From: Coleophoma eucalyptorum | Taxonomy: Eukaryota > Ascomycota > Leotiomycetes > Helotiales > Dermateaceae | Assembly (NCBI GenBank): GCA_026120035.1 | Contig: JALRME010000014.1 | Location: 1 to 64,000 of the forward strand | Reading direction: 5' to 3' | DNA: 64,000 nucleotides | Shown here: in pieces, positions 26,156-37,527 of the stretch | Layout: every line of letters begins with the position of its first letter | Position numbering within the stretch: the first letter of the stretch is position 1 | Translations under genes and position numbers: made by a program | Notes under the pieces: generated by a model | Database searches by the model: none | Seen by the model: only the letters and a program-made list of their open reading frames with translations | Told to the model about the DNA's origin: nothing

Positions 26156-28326
26156 TCATTGCATCTTCTCATAAGTTGCCATTAAAGAGCCTATATTTTG
26201 TTAGAATTATATACTTTGAAACATAAAGTGGCACAGTTTGAGCACCTACCGATGAATGTAACTACCAAGCGGCTGCGAACTTGGCAGATATCCTCGGGAA
26301 CAAGCCAGATTGTGGCACCCATCTTTCTTGCAATACTGATGCTAAGCTTAGCATTAAGATACGCATCATCGTCGGTTCTTCCGGGCGTCACCAAGTCATA
26401 GTCGACATAGCTGCTCTTCATCCCGTTCAAGACGTCCAACAAGAATATTCCAGAGCCTATCGAGCCATCCTTAAAGGATCGAATCTGCGAGCTCTTGCCG
26501 CCTTTCTTGGACATATCATTTGCCCATTTGACCATCTCAGCATCTGTAATCTCGCGTTTTCCGAGTCGTTGCGCCAAGGCTGAGAGTGTCTCCGAGATGT
26601 CTTTACGCATTAGCTGCCAGACCAGACCGAGGGTTAAAGTACGCTGTCCATCTGTGATATCGGCGCCTTGAACACCCACTAGGGAGAAACGGTTCTGCTT
26701 GCCGAGCTCAATCGCATAATTTGTATTCTCCACGGCTTTGAATCTAGACATCTCGTTCCCATTGGTGGGAGCCTTGTTGACATGGCGCCAGTTGACAGAA
26801 CCCTTGACGACCTTATCATATGCCTGGAGAAGTATGGTTCCGTCGCGTAAGTCATCATACAGAGAATTGACTGCAGGCTGTACATCAAGACTATTAAGCC
26901 AAAGAGTGAAGACACGAGCCTCTCGTTCCCCTTCCGCATCAAAGTCGTCCACTTGAAGCTTTTCTTCGTCGGTAATTGGATCCAGCGCAGGGTGAGTATT
27001 GAACAGGTTTGCAACGAATGCAAGATTGAGTTTTGGGTTTCCAGCTACAAGCGATGAAGGTGTCAAGAACTTCCTGCAGTTGAGCTTATCCGCATTTTGC
27101 AACACTTCTTCTGCCCTTTGCAACACATCGCGAGTCTGTAATGGTCCCCGATCGCACCCGTATTCTGGCGCGATCTGGGCAAGTAATACTGTGTAGTTCT
27201 CAGCGTCCTTCACATCACTGGAGAAGTTCTGCACTCTATTATGGGTTAGTTATTTACTTCAAAACTGATCCTGTCACAAACCTGCGCGGCCAATTTGCGG
27301 CCTTGAGATGGAAGTTGACCCATCTTAATAGAATCTGCTCAGGGGGAAGTCTCAGGAACTGTTCCAGAGTCTCGTCTTCTTCGAGAAGTCTGTATAGTTC
27401 AGGGTGAAGCTTGATATCAATCTTGCCTAACAGACCCCGGCGAATGACCTGCCAAATGAGACCTAGAATCAGATGCTCTCGAACCTCAATGATGTCCCCG
27501 CTTCCGATGTTCACCACAGAGCAGCCGATACCCTTTGCAGATTCGATAACGATGTTATTGTTCTCCGTCATGTGGAACGCATTCAATGTCTTAATCTTCT
27601 TTCCCGGGCGATTGAGTACACGCTCATCAATAGTATCAGGCACACTGTCATTGATCAACTTAGCAAGCACAAGTCCATCCTTGCATTCGTCGAACATTTC
27701 AAAAGTGTCGGTCGGGAACGGCAGGCGTGATCCAATGTCCGGATCGCCGGCCAGAACAGCGTTGATGTGGCGAGTGAACTCGGTTCTCTCGTCCTCGTTG
27801 ATGGTATGGGTCACATTCGAAGATGACCCTTGGACTTGAATGCGACCACTGACGCTGCCTTTGGAGGCATGCCCACCAGTCTGTTGGGAGACTATACCCC
27901 CAGTATTTGCCTTAGCTGGACCGGTTGACATGCGCTTTTGGGCCGGGGACGAGTCGCGGAGCTTCGAAACAAGCTGCTCAAGCATTAGCATGTCATCTCA
28001 ACAAGGAGATGTATTTCCCTTCGGCTTACTCCGACATAGTCGTCAAGTTCGACCCTTCGTGACGAGTCCAGCTCTACTTCCTTGAGTGCTTGTCTGACAA
28101 CATCGTAAGGTTGTCTCTCGCTCGCCTGTGTAGCTTTTATGGCGGTCGCCTCATCAATGTACCCTTTGTCATCAACGTCGAGCTTGCGGAAAGCATCTTG
28201 GAGGCCGAAGATCTCATCCTGTTGGAACTGAGGATACTTCCTGCGCGAAGCGATTAGTACACCCTTCAACTGTTTTGTTGACATCGAAAGAAGCGAAACT
28301 CACCTCTGCAGCTTGATCACATTCAT
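26156..28326 (-). CDS. SAC6: Fimbrin/plastin, actin-bundling protein
   Basis: Five exons: 28304-28326, 28030-28240, 27282-27973, 26250-27235 and 26156-26190; 648 residues, matching the family length of about 640. Exon 1 encodes MNVIKLQ, exon 2 continues RKYPQFQQDEIFGLQDAF, the canonical fimbrin start. An EF-hand-like headpiece covers about 10-80 and is followed by four calponin-homology domains in two tandem actin-binding units (about 125-385 and 395-635). Visible hallmarks are LNAFHMTENNNIVIESAKGI, LILGLIWQVIRR, TLTLGLVWQLMRKD and ATIWLVPEDI. Last exon adds the terminal SLMATYEKMQ. Fimbrin crosslinks actin filaments in cortical patches and rings and supports endocytosis and polarised growth. 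The intron near the CH1-CH2 junction uses a GTTTGT donor. Confidence 0.97.
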
Positions 28327-29054
28327 TTCGAAGACGCCAGCAGCTCAATGCTGGCCGAGTCGTTGGATGGGTGAGTTGACGAAGTTAAGGGGTTGCCAAT
28401 AGGACCATGCGCCGTGGTGGGTAAATGGCGCTCCTTTCTTCTCCACTCAGCAGTTCACGATCAGATGCGACGGCACGACCGAAAGAAGTGAGGTTGTTTG
28501 GAATGCTACCGGCAGGTATAGAGGAGAGCTTAGGAATGGTTAGGGGGGAGGTTGGCGGTGATGATGGTGATGGTGAGAAATCGGGAGTGAGTGAAGGGCA
28601 GTGCAAGCAGCCGTGTATGGTTCTTGCTGGAAAGGCAGAGAAAGGCGGGATATGACGCTGATGGAGGGGTTAAAGTCAAGGTAAAGGTCCTACCTTAAGG
28701 TACCTTCATTTGGCAAGCGAGGATTCGCAGCCCGACCCGACCGCGACAACGCAGCACAACTGATTTTCTCCGCCGCCATCTCCCTGCCACAGCCACATAG
28801 ACTCGTACTTCGTTCAGGCAACCTTCGTTTCCTTCCCTCCCCCCTCTCACTGTCACTCTCACTCTTAGACAGCAGCCAGCAGACAAGTTCTAGCATCCTG
28901 CCCCCTTTCGTTCTTACACGCCGCATGCCGCACGCCGTTCGTCGCATTCGTACGCAGTCTTGATCCCTGCTGCCTCCGCCACGAACGAGTGTGCGATCTT
29001 CGCGTGCGCCAGCCTTACTGTACTTTCATTCACCTTCGAACATCAACACGAGCT
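28327..29054. promoter_or_regulatory. Bidirectional promoter region between fimbrin and thioesterase
   Basis: About 730 bp between divergent starts. It contains a perfect 12-bp palindrome TACCTTAAGGTA at 28691-28702, followed immediately by another CCTT, and a long pyrimidine-rich stretch (about 28800-28990) typical of a fungal leader ahead of the thioesterase. Confidence 0.5.
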
Positions 29055-29495
29055 ATGGCTTCCACGGCGGAATTGGAACATGTCCGCTCAGTCTGGCAGA
29101 AGATGCAGGGTAACAGCCCCATTTACGACTTTCTGTTTTCTGATGTCCAGATCGTATCTGCATCGAAGGGCAGAGTCGTTGCCGAGTTGACTCTAGGTAA
29201 ACAGCACGTCAATTCACGCAAAACGATACACGGCGCTGTCAGCGCTACCATTGTTGACTGGAGCGGTGGTCTTGCTATTGCCACGCATGGTCTGGAGAAG
29301 ACTGGTGCTAGTATAGATATACATGTCACTTATCTTTCAACTGCTTTCGAGGGCGACGTAATCCAGATCGAAGCCACTGCCAACAAGGTGGGCAAATCAA
29401 TGGCCTTTACAACCATTAAAATCAGCAAAATTGTTGATGGAGAGCCAGGACCAATAGTGGCAACGGCATCGCACACAAAGTATATTAGAACGTAA
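29055..29495 (+). CDS. Hotdog-fold acyl-CoA thioesterase, ACOT13/THEM2-like
   Basis: Intronless gene of 146 residues, the usual size for the small PaaI/ACOT13 family. I chose the ATG at 29055 (MASTAELEHV) rather than upstream codons in the same frame, which are not ATG. The hotdog core shows the His-Gly pair at 59-60, the active-site-type Asp at 68 (IHGAVSATIVDWSGG), then SIDIHVTYLS, the central strand KSMAFTTIKIS, and the terminal TASHTKYIRT typical of ACOT13 relatives. These enzymes hydrolyse medium- to long-chain acyl-CoA to fatty acid and CoA, often at mitochondria. Substrate is not readable from sequence. It shares a divergent promoter with fimbrin. Confidence 0.9.
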   Translation: MASTAELEHVRSVWQKMQGNSPIYDFLFSDVQIVSASKGRVVAELTLGKQHVNSRKTIHGAVSATIVDWSGGLAIATHGLEKTGASIDIHVTYLSTAFEGDVIQIEATANKVGKSMAFTTIKISKIVDGEPGPIVATASHTKYIRT

Positions 29496-30057
29496 AGACT
29501 AGTATACTAGCAGGCTCGGTCCCACGAACTGCTACATTACTTTGCTTGCGTTGTGTCGCTGTCTTCTTTGAGTTTGGCATGAGCAACATTCCCTATGAAT
29601 GCCTAAACTCACTCGGACAGCGGAAAGAAACGGCTTTTCCTCAGCTTTAGATACTAGACCATGCTCGTTATAGAGACAATATTGGCTCTGGTAATTTGAA
29701 AAGCCAACAGATCGTGTACTAAGCAGAGCTACTCCTCGTGTTTACAGCAATACCCACCTATCTCATCACAAGGATCGGGACACTGTCATGTTAAATAATT
29801 CAGATCTTTCAAAATAAATTGCTCTCTACTTTTTATTGAAATCCGATGACTTGAATACTATTTCGAATGACCTTCAAGAAATACAGCCGCATTGTTTTGC
29901 TTGCCGATGTGTCGGAAAGAAAAGACGGCGGGAGAAAAAAGTTTTTGATTCGCCTACTCCCTCATAATTACAACCACAACAGAGCAGAAATATCGATCCC
30001 TACCTTAAGCATCAAGAAATCTATAAGCAGCATCCTTTGAACCTCACCACTGTGACA
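29496..30057. other. Intergenic region
   Basis: About 560 bp between two plus-strand genes. AT-rich, with no ORF or RNA gene recognised; it should contain the promoter of the RING-like gene. Confidence 0.5.
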
Positions 30058-31049
30058 ATGGTTACTTGCAAGATCTGTGCTCAGGATCTGTTTCTGGAGT
30101 TGGACCCTGAAGAGTAAGTGAGCTTCGCCGTTGTCTTCGTACATACTATAAGGCAAAAGCTGACTTCATTGTTCATCGTAGTTTCGATGAGGCAACCTCA
30201 TCATCAGCTGGTGGCTCATCAACCACAGTCCCAGACGACCTACAGACTTGTTGCGGGTGTCACTTCCACTGGTATGCAATCTCCTTTATCCTACTCCTGC
30301 CCTTCTCTTAGGTTTAACAACCTGACGTCACGTGCCCAAAGCCAGAGACATGGCCAGTCTCGTACGGAACCGAAGGCAGTTGACAGAGTTCTAATGATAA
30401 TAGGCAATGTCTATTGGATGAGTCTCCCAAGATTGCCCTCTCTCTTACATGCCCGTCTTGCAATGCATCCATAGCCTCCACGGTGCCCGGGCCCTCCGCG
30501 ACCAATGCCATATATCCCGCCCAATCTCAGCAACCTCAGATTTTGACCAGATACCATAATGAAGGTGGCCTACAGGAAGATCTAGATATTCTTCCCTTGG
30601 TCACAGAAGAGGCTTACTTGGACGCCAATCCGGCGGCACGACCTGCCAGAGCATATATGACTATGTGTGGCGAAGGAGATGTTTCCGGAATTTGGGAGTT
30701 GCTGAGAGGAATCGAAGAAGATCCCGATGAAGATGATATGACACCTACCGATCTTCTTCGTTTTCAAGATCCACTGGATGGTTTGAAGACGGGTCTGCAT
30801 GTGGCTCTTGAGAAATCGCAACAAGAAACTGCCTTCCTTCTCTTATGGCTTGCCTCGCACTTACCTACAGAAATGTTTCCAGAAGAGGTAATCCATGCAG
30901 CTATGTCGATGGGAGCTGAAAGAAGAACTGCGCAAGGGGTGGATATCAGAAGCCTTTGCGACGAGCAGGGGCGCTCGGCTTTTGATATTGCCACAAGCAT
31001 GGGAAGCACGTGGGGAAGCTTGTTGCAAGCCGGAGTCCTTCAAGCATGA
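30058..31049 (+). CDS. RING-like zinc finger protein with ankyrin-like C terminus
   Basis: Three exons: 30058-30113, 30182-30271 and 30404-31049; 263 residues. Only the joined exons reveal the N-terminal metal-binding pattern: CKIC at 4-7, then after a Ser/Thr-rich spacer CCGCHFHWQCLL and finally LTCPSCNAS, i.e. C-x2-C ... C-x2-C-H-x-H-x2-C ... C-x2-C. This resembles a RING or RING-like finger, so ubiquitin-ligase activity is possible, though one ligand spacing is unusual. The C-terminal half (LKTGLHVALEKSQQETAFLLLWLAS ... DEQGRSAFDIATSMG, in two separated parts) looks like degenerate ankyrin-type helices. I know no characterised orthologue; function is unassigned. Splice sites are consensus and all three frames join cleanly. 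Confidence 0.8.
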
Positions 31050-32072
31050 TTGACAGGCGATACATAGTTGTTATCAGCGTAACGGACAGCTGTGGAGAGA
31101 AGTAGATATATCCCTGGTCGAAACATCTTGTGTCAATAACATCGGTTGCTGAGGTGGGAGGATGCAGGCATAGGGGAAATGGCCGATATTTTTGCGAGTC
31201 TATATTTACTGGAGATACTGAAGGATAGGTTTCTTTGGGGTGGAGACGGTAGAGCTCAGATGCCAACATGGCGGGCAATAACGGGCGACAGATGGTACCT
31301 TAAGTTGCCATTGCATTACTCACCAAAGGCGAATAGTAGAGCATCCACAAGAAGCGAATTCGATTACAAGCAACGTCAGTCGTATCAGTGCTATAGATAA
31401 ATGAATGAGGTTCAGACGAGATGAAGTGAAATGATGCGATGCGAGCTCGAAGGACAAAGAGCGACTAAAAGAGGACGGATCGCTAAGCAAGGTCATTTAC
31501 CACGCCACTGCCCCCCAAACGAGCAAACGAGCAAACGAGCAAGCGACGTCTGCCAAGACAAGCCATCCTAGCTGGCACACCGGCACTGGCATCATCCTTT
31601 GGACATCAGAACCGTCACATCGATTTCCCTCTCTTTTTTCTTGCTTTCTTGCCGGCATAGGGTCTTGGTGATAAATATATTTAACTCTGTCTACTCTCCT
31701 GCCCACTGATCTTTCCACTTAACCTAACCTAGGTCTCCTGCTTGCCACCTACCTTTTCTATGCTTGGGTACCTCATGGTACTTACTCACCTGACCTTCTT
31801 CCCGTCATAAGCTCCGAAAGAGCCGATCAACTCCTAAAGACCTAGAGCTGACGTACAAATACCCTGGTCCATACCAGCCTACAGTCCTGTCATCTTCATT
31901 TCTTATCACCAAGGCATTCCTTTCGTATTTCTGACCTTGGTAAAGCTGGCTGCGCTACTCCTTACTCCTGAGTACGTCGAGAAATTTGCGAGAGCCTTTT
32001 GCTGAAGGACTGCTACCAGCTACAAGATTCAAAATCTCTGGCATTTAACAGCAATTGTGTGGTGCAACCTAC
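31050..32072. promoter_or_regulatory. Upstream region of the sterol O-acyltransferase gene
   Basis: About 1 kb. It carries GGTACCTTAAG at about 31294, AACCTAACCTAGG at 31721-31733 and CACCTACCTT at 31746-31755, all related to the promoter motif seen elsewhere, and a small tandem run of GAGCAAAC units at about 31523-31543. Pyrimidine-rich sequence precedes the ATG. No gene seen. Confidence 0.45.
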
Positions 32073-34548
32073 ATGGCAAAAACAGCGCCTGGGCAGGCGC
32101 CTGCTCTGCCATCCAGAATATCCTCGTCTTCGTCTCTAGACCAAGCACCTCAACTGGTTGGCCATCTTAATACAGATGGTACGGCAAATCTCGAGGTTGA
32201 TAATTCCTATGTAGCATCGAAGCAGGAGACCAAAGCCCCACGCTCTCTGAAAGAAGCTCTGGAGATTGCTGGTCGCGTCCACGAAGGCAGCAGTTTAGAC
32301 GTCGCGTCTGAAAGTGCCAGTGAGGAAGACTATGATGCTCTATTGCACGATCCCATGGCTGTCAAATTGGGAGGCAAAGGAGGTGGCTATGATGGGCATT
32401 CCAAAGGAGCAGCACATGGTACCGAGAAAGACAGCTCCGTGGCGACGGTCAGATCCACCCCCTCACTTAGGAGGCTTAAGAGTGTTCCAGTAATACTTAA
32501 AAAATCAACCGAGAATGGCAGATATATCTTAAAGGCTGATGACGAGACCTTGCGAGAATTGCTACGGCTGAGTGTTGAAAGAGTATGTACATGTTCCCGC
32601 TCCTTATTTGCCGGAGGAGAAAACTGCATTCAGCCTCAAAATTTTCGATCAAAATCCATTCCTCCTTTGGTCACCCTTGGTAGCTGCAGATTGAACTCTG
32701 CGTAGACTGTATAGCAGCTTAACCCAAGCGGCATATAGATACTATCACGGAACCAAACTTGAATATCTTTACTAACAATACGTCACTGTAGGAGAAGAAT
32801 CCGGCATCAGCAAAAAGGCGCAGAAAATTCTCCAACCTTGTTTTCACAAGACAGTTTACTGCCTTTGACAGAAATAACACGGAGAGCGCTGAATCGCCGT
32901 TCCATGGCTTCTTTGTCCTCTTCTGGCTCGCTATAGCAATCATGATCCTACGCATAGCCTCTGCGAACTGGCGTGAGTCCGGGAATGTTCTAGGAACAAA
33001 TGAAATTATGGGTATTATGTTCCACCGCGATCTCCTAGTGCTAAGTATATCGGATGGGGTTCTATGTGCTACCACTGGTTTTGGATTTATACTCCAAAGG
33101 CTCATCCTTGAAGGATTGCTAAGCTGGAATGGGGCGGGTTGGGTAATTCAAAGTGTAAGATTAAATTATTATACCGCCTTAAAATCCGAACTTGCTGAAA
33201 TTTTTACTAGGTATGGGAAGTTTTCTATCTTGTTGCTTTCGTTGGCTGGACTTTATTCCGAGAATGGCCTTGGACACACACGGTGTTCTTTGTTCTACAC
33301 GGTCTTGTAATGCTCATGAAGCAGCACAGCTATGCCTTTTATAATGGGCATCTTTCTGAGGCTCATAAGAAGCGAGAGATACTTCGCCGCAAACTAAAGC
33401 AACTAGAGCACGTTGATATGGTTGAAACGCCTTCTTCGTCGACGCCAGCTGTTGCCTCGCTGTCCACCTCGTATCTAGAACACAAACCGACCCAGTCTGG
33501 TCTAAACCAGAGAAGACAGAGCCATTCCTCTGTTGATATGGGGAAACAAAACATTGTTCAAGTTGCCGCAGCAATTGAATCGGGCGAGCCGCTGGACATT
33601 GACCAGATCCATATTTTCGAACGTATTATTATGTGGGAAATTGACGCACTCAATGAAGACTTAAAGGGCAAGGCTAGTTGTATAGACCGCTCCTACCCGA
33701 ACAACTTGACAACCAAAAATCATTACGAGTATATTGTACTCCCAACTCTGGTATATGAGGTATGTGCCATGCTAAGCTTCGTACTTCCTGTACTAACACT
33801 GGGATATAGCTGGAGTACCCACGCTCAGACAGTATCAGCTGGTACTATGTTGCGGAAAAGACAGTAGCGACATTTGGTATTCTTATGATTATGAACATGG
33901 TGTCACAGGCATACATTTATCCCGTTGTTGTGCGAACTTTGGAGATGAAAGAAATTGGCCTACCACTGTGGCAACGCTTGGAGGCTTTCCCACTAATTTT
34001 GGGTGACCTTATCTTTCCATTTTTATTGGAATTCCTGATGTCTTGGTACATTATCTGGGAGTGCATTTTAAACGTCCTTGCAGAATTGACGTATTTTGCG
34101 GATAGAGGATTCTACGCGGACTGGTGGAATAGTGTATCCTGGGACCAATACGCCCGAGATTGGAATCGCCCTGTCCATACTTTCCTGCTGCGACATGTTT
34201 ATCACTCTTCTATTTCCTCGATGCGCGTGAACAAAAATACGGCTACCCTGATCACTTTCTTTTTGAGTGCTGTAGTACATGAAGTAAGCAGACTTTCACC
34301 TCCTAGCTAATTTCTCACGACTTGTTACACATAGGCAACAAATAAGCTAATGTTTATAGCTGGTTATGTGGTGTTTGTTCAAGAAGCTTCGCGGTTATCT
34401 TCTGCTTCTCCAGATGTCCCAGCTCCCGCTGATCCAAATGAGCCGGAGCAGATGGCTAAAGGGTAGGGCAACATTGGGCAACCTGATATTTTGGATAGGG
34501 ATCTTCACAGGTCCAAGTCTCCTATGCAGTCTATATTTAATTATTTAA
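32073..34548 (+). CDS. ARE2: Sterol O-acyltransferase (ACAT/ARE type, MBOAT family)
   Basis: Five exons: 32073-32582, 32792-33154, 33211-33759, 33810-34283 and 34360-34548; 694 residues. A hydrophilic N-terminal region of about 190 residues precedes a multi-pass membrane domain. Diagnostic motifs appear in order: MLMKQHSYAFYNG (the HSxAFYNG motif of ARE-type sterol acyltransferases), FYADWWNSVSWDQYARDWN (the FYxDWW motif shared with DGAT1), FLLRHVYHSS, and SAVVHE followed across an intron by LVMWCLFKKLRGY, supplying the catalytic MBOAT histidine. It would esterify ergosterol with acyl-CoA in the endoplasmic reticulum for storage in lipid droplets. ARE rather than DGAT1 is favoured by the HSYAFYNG motif. 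Intron 1 is long (209 nt). Confidence 0.95.
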
Positions 34549-35016
34549 ATATAATTGCCTCGGGAATGAGGGATTTGATGCTTCTTTTGTCCAGAAGCCA
34601 TCCTGTAATCATGCGCATTCAATGAATATATTTAGGGTGATCTGAACTTGTAATGAAATCACTCTACTCAGCTACCAGCTAATTGCGTGAAATAGCAGTA
34701 TCTTTACAAGATATCGAGGTTCCAAGTCCTGTGATACAGCCCAAAAATGGTAATAAAGGGTGAAAAGAGCAAGAAGAGTGTTTCTTTGGATTGAGTATGC
34801 CATTGTTTAGCCATGACTACGTTGCCCATTCGATTTGGCCCTGTAATAGGGGTTGACTCGCGTACCTTATCGGACGATGGAGGAAATCTCTTATCGGACA
34901 AGCTCACATAAATTCATGATTCGTAGTAAACACCTTGCGACCCATCTTGTCACCTCAGATTTGTTCTAGACCCTCATCAGCCACCGCAGAGCAGACAGTG
35001 CAAGAGAATTGGCCAA
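34549..35016. other. Intergenic region
   Basis: About 470 bp between two plus-strand genes, AT-rich, with no recognisable gene. Confidence 0.5.
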
Positions 35017-36323
35017 ATGCTTTCACATCACGACGTAGCTTGGGCGTTCCTCCTCAGCATACCCAGCCGTCGAAGTCTATACCGATCATGTACTTGCAAG
35101 AACGTTGTTGCCGCTGCAGTTAGGCCCAGTGGTGAACAGCATTTCCAAAACTCCTTCATACGTCTATCATCATCATCGACCCGATGGAAGAGCAGGCAAG
35201 GCCGCGACTCATTCGCTAAGGAAGCTAAGATGCAGGGCTTGAAAAGCAGGGCGGCATTTAAGTTGTTGGAGGCATGGCTTCTCTAACACTGATGGTGTTG
35301 TGCTGATACTAACACCAGTCGGTAGATTGATTCGAGATACAGACTGTTTAAGAAGGGCCAAACGGTGGTCGACCTCGTAGGGCTCGATTATACAAGACGG
35401 GAGGATTGGATACCAGGCTAACAATACGCAGGGCTATGCTCCAGGGAGTTGGTCGCAGGTCAGTCAACTAAAAAAGAGTACTTGGGTGCTACGTGCTTAT
35501 TTTTTTGGTATATCTAGGTCGCGGTTGAGCGTACGAAGCCCTGCGGGCGAATAGTCGGAATCGATATTATTCCTGCGCAGCCACCAAAGGGCGTGTCAAC
35601 AATACAAGGAAACTTCCTCTCAGTGGAGGTACAGGCCGAAGTAAAGCGTTTCCTGCAAGAACCAGATCGTGGCCGCCCGGTACAAGCACAGTATTCTGCG
35701 CTTGCAGAGGATGCGGGTACTCCAGCGGCTGGAAATATCGTGGACTCAGGTCGAAGCTATATTGACCTTGAGCGACAAGCAGATGAGGATCGCAGCGATG
35801 AGCTGGCCGTGACAAATGGAAAGAGCAGAAGCCAGGAGGATTCTGGGAGAGTCGTGGATGTGGTTCTCAGCGATATGTCCGCACCCTGGGAGCAAACCAC
35901 TGGATTTTGGAAAAGGAGTTTGAGTAACCCGTACTTTAGGATGATGAACACGAGTGGCATAAACTTCAAAGATCACGCCGGGAGCATGGTGAGAGAGTAA
36001 TTCCATTCAGCTATGCTTATTTGCTTATGTGTTGTGATAGGATTTGTGTGCAGCTGCCTTGCACTTTGCATATGACACCCTTCGAGTTGGTGGCCATTTT
36101 GTATGCAAATTCTATCAGGGTGCTGAGGACAAGAATCTCGAAGCACGACTAAAAAGGCTGTTCGCTTCAGTCCATCGAGAGAAGCCCGAATCTTCACGAA
36201 GTGTATGTTCTTATAGTTCGAAAGTGCTTGGGAAATACTTATTTCGTGTCACAGGAATCCAAGGAGGCATATTTCGTGGCATTGAGGAGGAAGAGAGACA
36301 TTGATAGATCAGATGTCTTCTGA
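35017..36323 (+). CDS. MRM2: Mitochondrial 21S rRNA 2'-O-ribose methyltransferase (FtsJ/RrmJ family)
   Basis: Six exons: 35017-35271, 35326-35376, 35432-35458, 35518-35988, 36041-36202 and 36255-36323; 344 residues. Residues 1-60 are basic and Ser/Arg-rich with few acids, a likely mitochondrial presequence. The FtsJ core shows GLKSRAAFKLLE-IDSRYRLF, the SAM motif VVDL-GYAPGSWSQ, GRIVGIDIIP, VVLSDMSAP, GGHFVCKFYQG and ESKEAYFVALRRKR; the K-D-K-E catalytic tetrad is complete. An insertion of about 60 residues separates the GNFLSVEV segment from VVDVVLSD, as in other fungal MRM2 proteins. Intron 1 appears to start with GC rather than GT (GAG|GCATGG); every GT alternative loses the conserved frame. 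Exon 3 is only 27 nt. Confidence 0.93.
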
Positions 36324-36654
36324 CATTCTTCAATTTAACACTAGTCTCTCCATAGAGTACCTGCTCCCTATGGACAGGCCTTGGCATTATGTCCGCTATA
36401 ACCAAGAAGATTACGAAAGGAGAAATTACGCTCAAATTCAAGTGGACAAGTCATTGGGTCTAATCGATTTTATTGTTGTCCATGCGCTCAACCTTGTAGT
36501 GAAGTACAGCCAGCCAGCACGCCCCGCATTCCCATGCATTTCATCATGTGTACCACCGCTAGGCACATTTTCACCGGCGCAATCCCATTCACCAAATAGA
36601 GATGATTGCCAGAAAAGCGAAACCCATAATGTCCAAGCCACCTTAAAAAGGCGT
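36324..36654. other. Convergent intergenic region
   Basis: About 330 bp between the 3' ends of MRM2 and eL18. Open in some frames (36301-36741 plus), but with no conserved sequence; presumed overlapping 3' untranslated regions. Confidence 0.5.
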
Positions 36655-37527
36655 TTAGACCTTGAAACCTCTGGAACGTCTGCGTCCACGTGCCTTCTCG
36701 AACTTGCGTCCCTTGGACTCGACGTATGGTTTCTAGAGTAAGAATTAGTGAATGGTCTATCCCAAAAACAGTCAGATTTAGTAGTTACCTTGTGCTTGTG
36801 TGGGCCAAAACCGAAGTGCTTGACGGCCTCTCTGGAGTTCTTTGGTCCTCTGAGGAGGAGGGTATTGCTTCCAGTTGGGGCTCTGAGGGCCAATTGGTCC
36901 AGGGTCAAAACCTCTCCTCCAGCAGCAATGATGCGAGCACGAGCAGTGGCAGTGAAGCGGAGAGCAGCAACGCTGAGCTTGGGGACGGTCAACAGACGGT
37001 TGTCATCGGTGACGGTACCGATAATGACAACAGTCTTGTTGTTGGACTTCTCAGAGACGTTGGCCACAATTCTGGAGAGAGACACTGGTGGGCGGTTGAT
37101 CTTGGACATAAAAAGTCGGCGAAGGACAACCTTGTTGAAGGAAGACTCAGTTCGGCCTAGGACATCATGATTAGTATCAGCGCACTCCCAGATATCCTGC
37201 TCATAAAGGGTAGCATCCAGAAAAACTTACGAGCCAAGAAGCGGTAGAGCTTCACAAGGAGCTTGAGGTAGACATTGTCGCTCTTTGGCGCCTTGCGGTG
37301 CGTGTTGCGAACGTGGTGAGCGTCAAGATCGATACCTAAAAAGATAAACCCATCGTCAGCCTGTGATCAAGCATGCTCTTTGCCTTTCAGTCTTGCGACA
37401 CGAAAAAGCTGCGCAGAGGGTCGAGGTATACTTGTGAGGCAGTCCAATCTTTTGATTTAAACATGCCAGATCAAGAGACACACGACTTCCACTTGCATAC
37501 GAAGGCGAGATTGGGTAACATACCCAT
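36655..37527 (-). CDS. RPL18: 60S ribosomal protein eL18
   Basis: Four exons: 37524-37527, 37231-37335, 36789-37156 and 36655-36732; 184 residues, the normal family length. The first exon is four bases (ATGG); joined to exon 2 it gives the conserved [18 protein letters not shown]. The body continues [37 protein letters not shown] and GPHKHK, and the last exon adds [20 protein letters not shown], ending RGFKV. It is a structural protein of the large cytosolic ribosomal subunit. A first exon containing little more than the start codon is common in fungal ribosomal protein genes and probably helps expression. The gene is head-to-head with the mitochondrial carrier; a CTTACCTTAG motif lies upstream at 37801-37810. 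Confidence 0.97.

Noticed and set aside
27411..27839. 142-codon plus-strand ORF
   Set aside because: Antisense shadow of fimbrin.
32073..34548. Diacylglycerol acyltransferase (DGAT1) assignment
   Set aside because: The FYxDWW motif is shared, but HSYAFYNG is characteristic of ARE-type sterol acyltransferases.
36690..37160. 156- and 140-codon plus-strand ORFs opposite eL18
   Set aside because: They lie entirely antisense to confirmed eL18 exons and reflect its codon bias; no family features.
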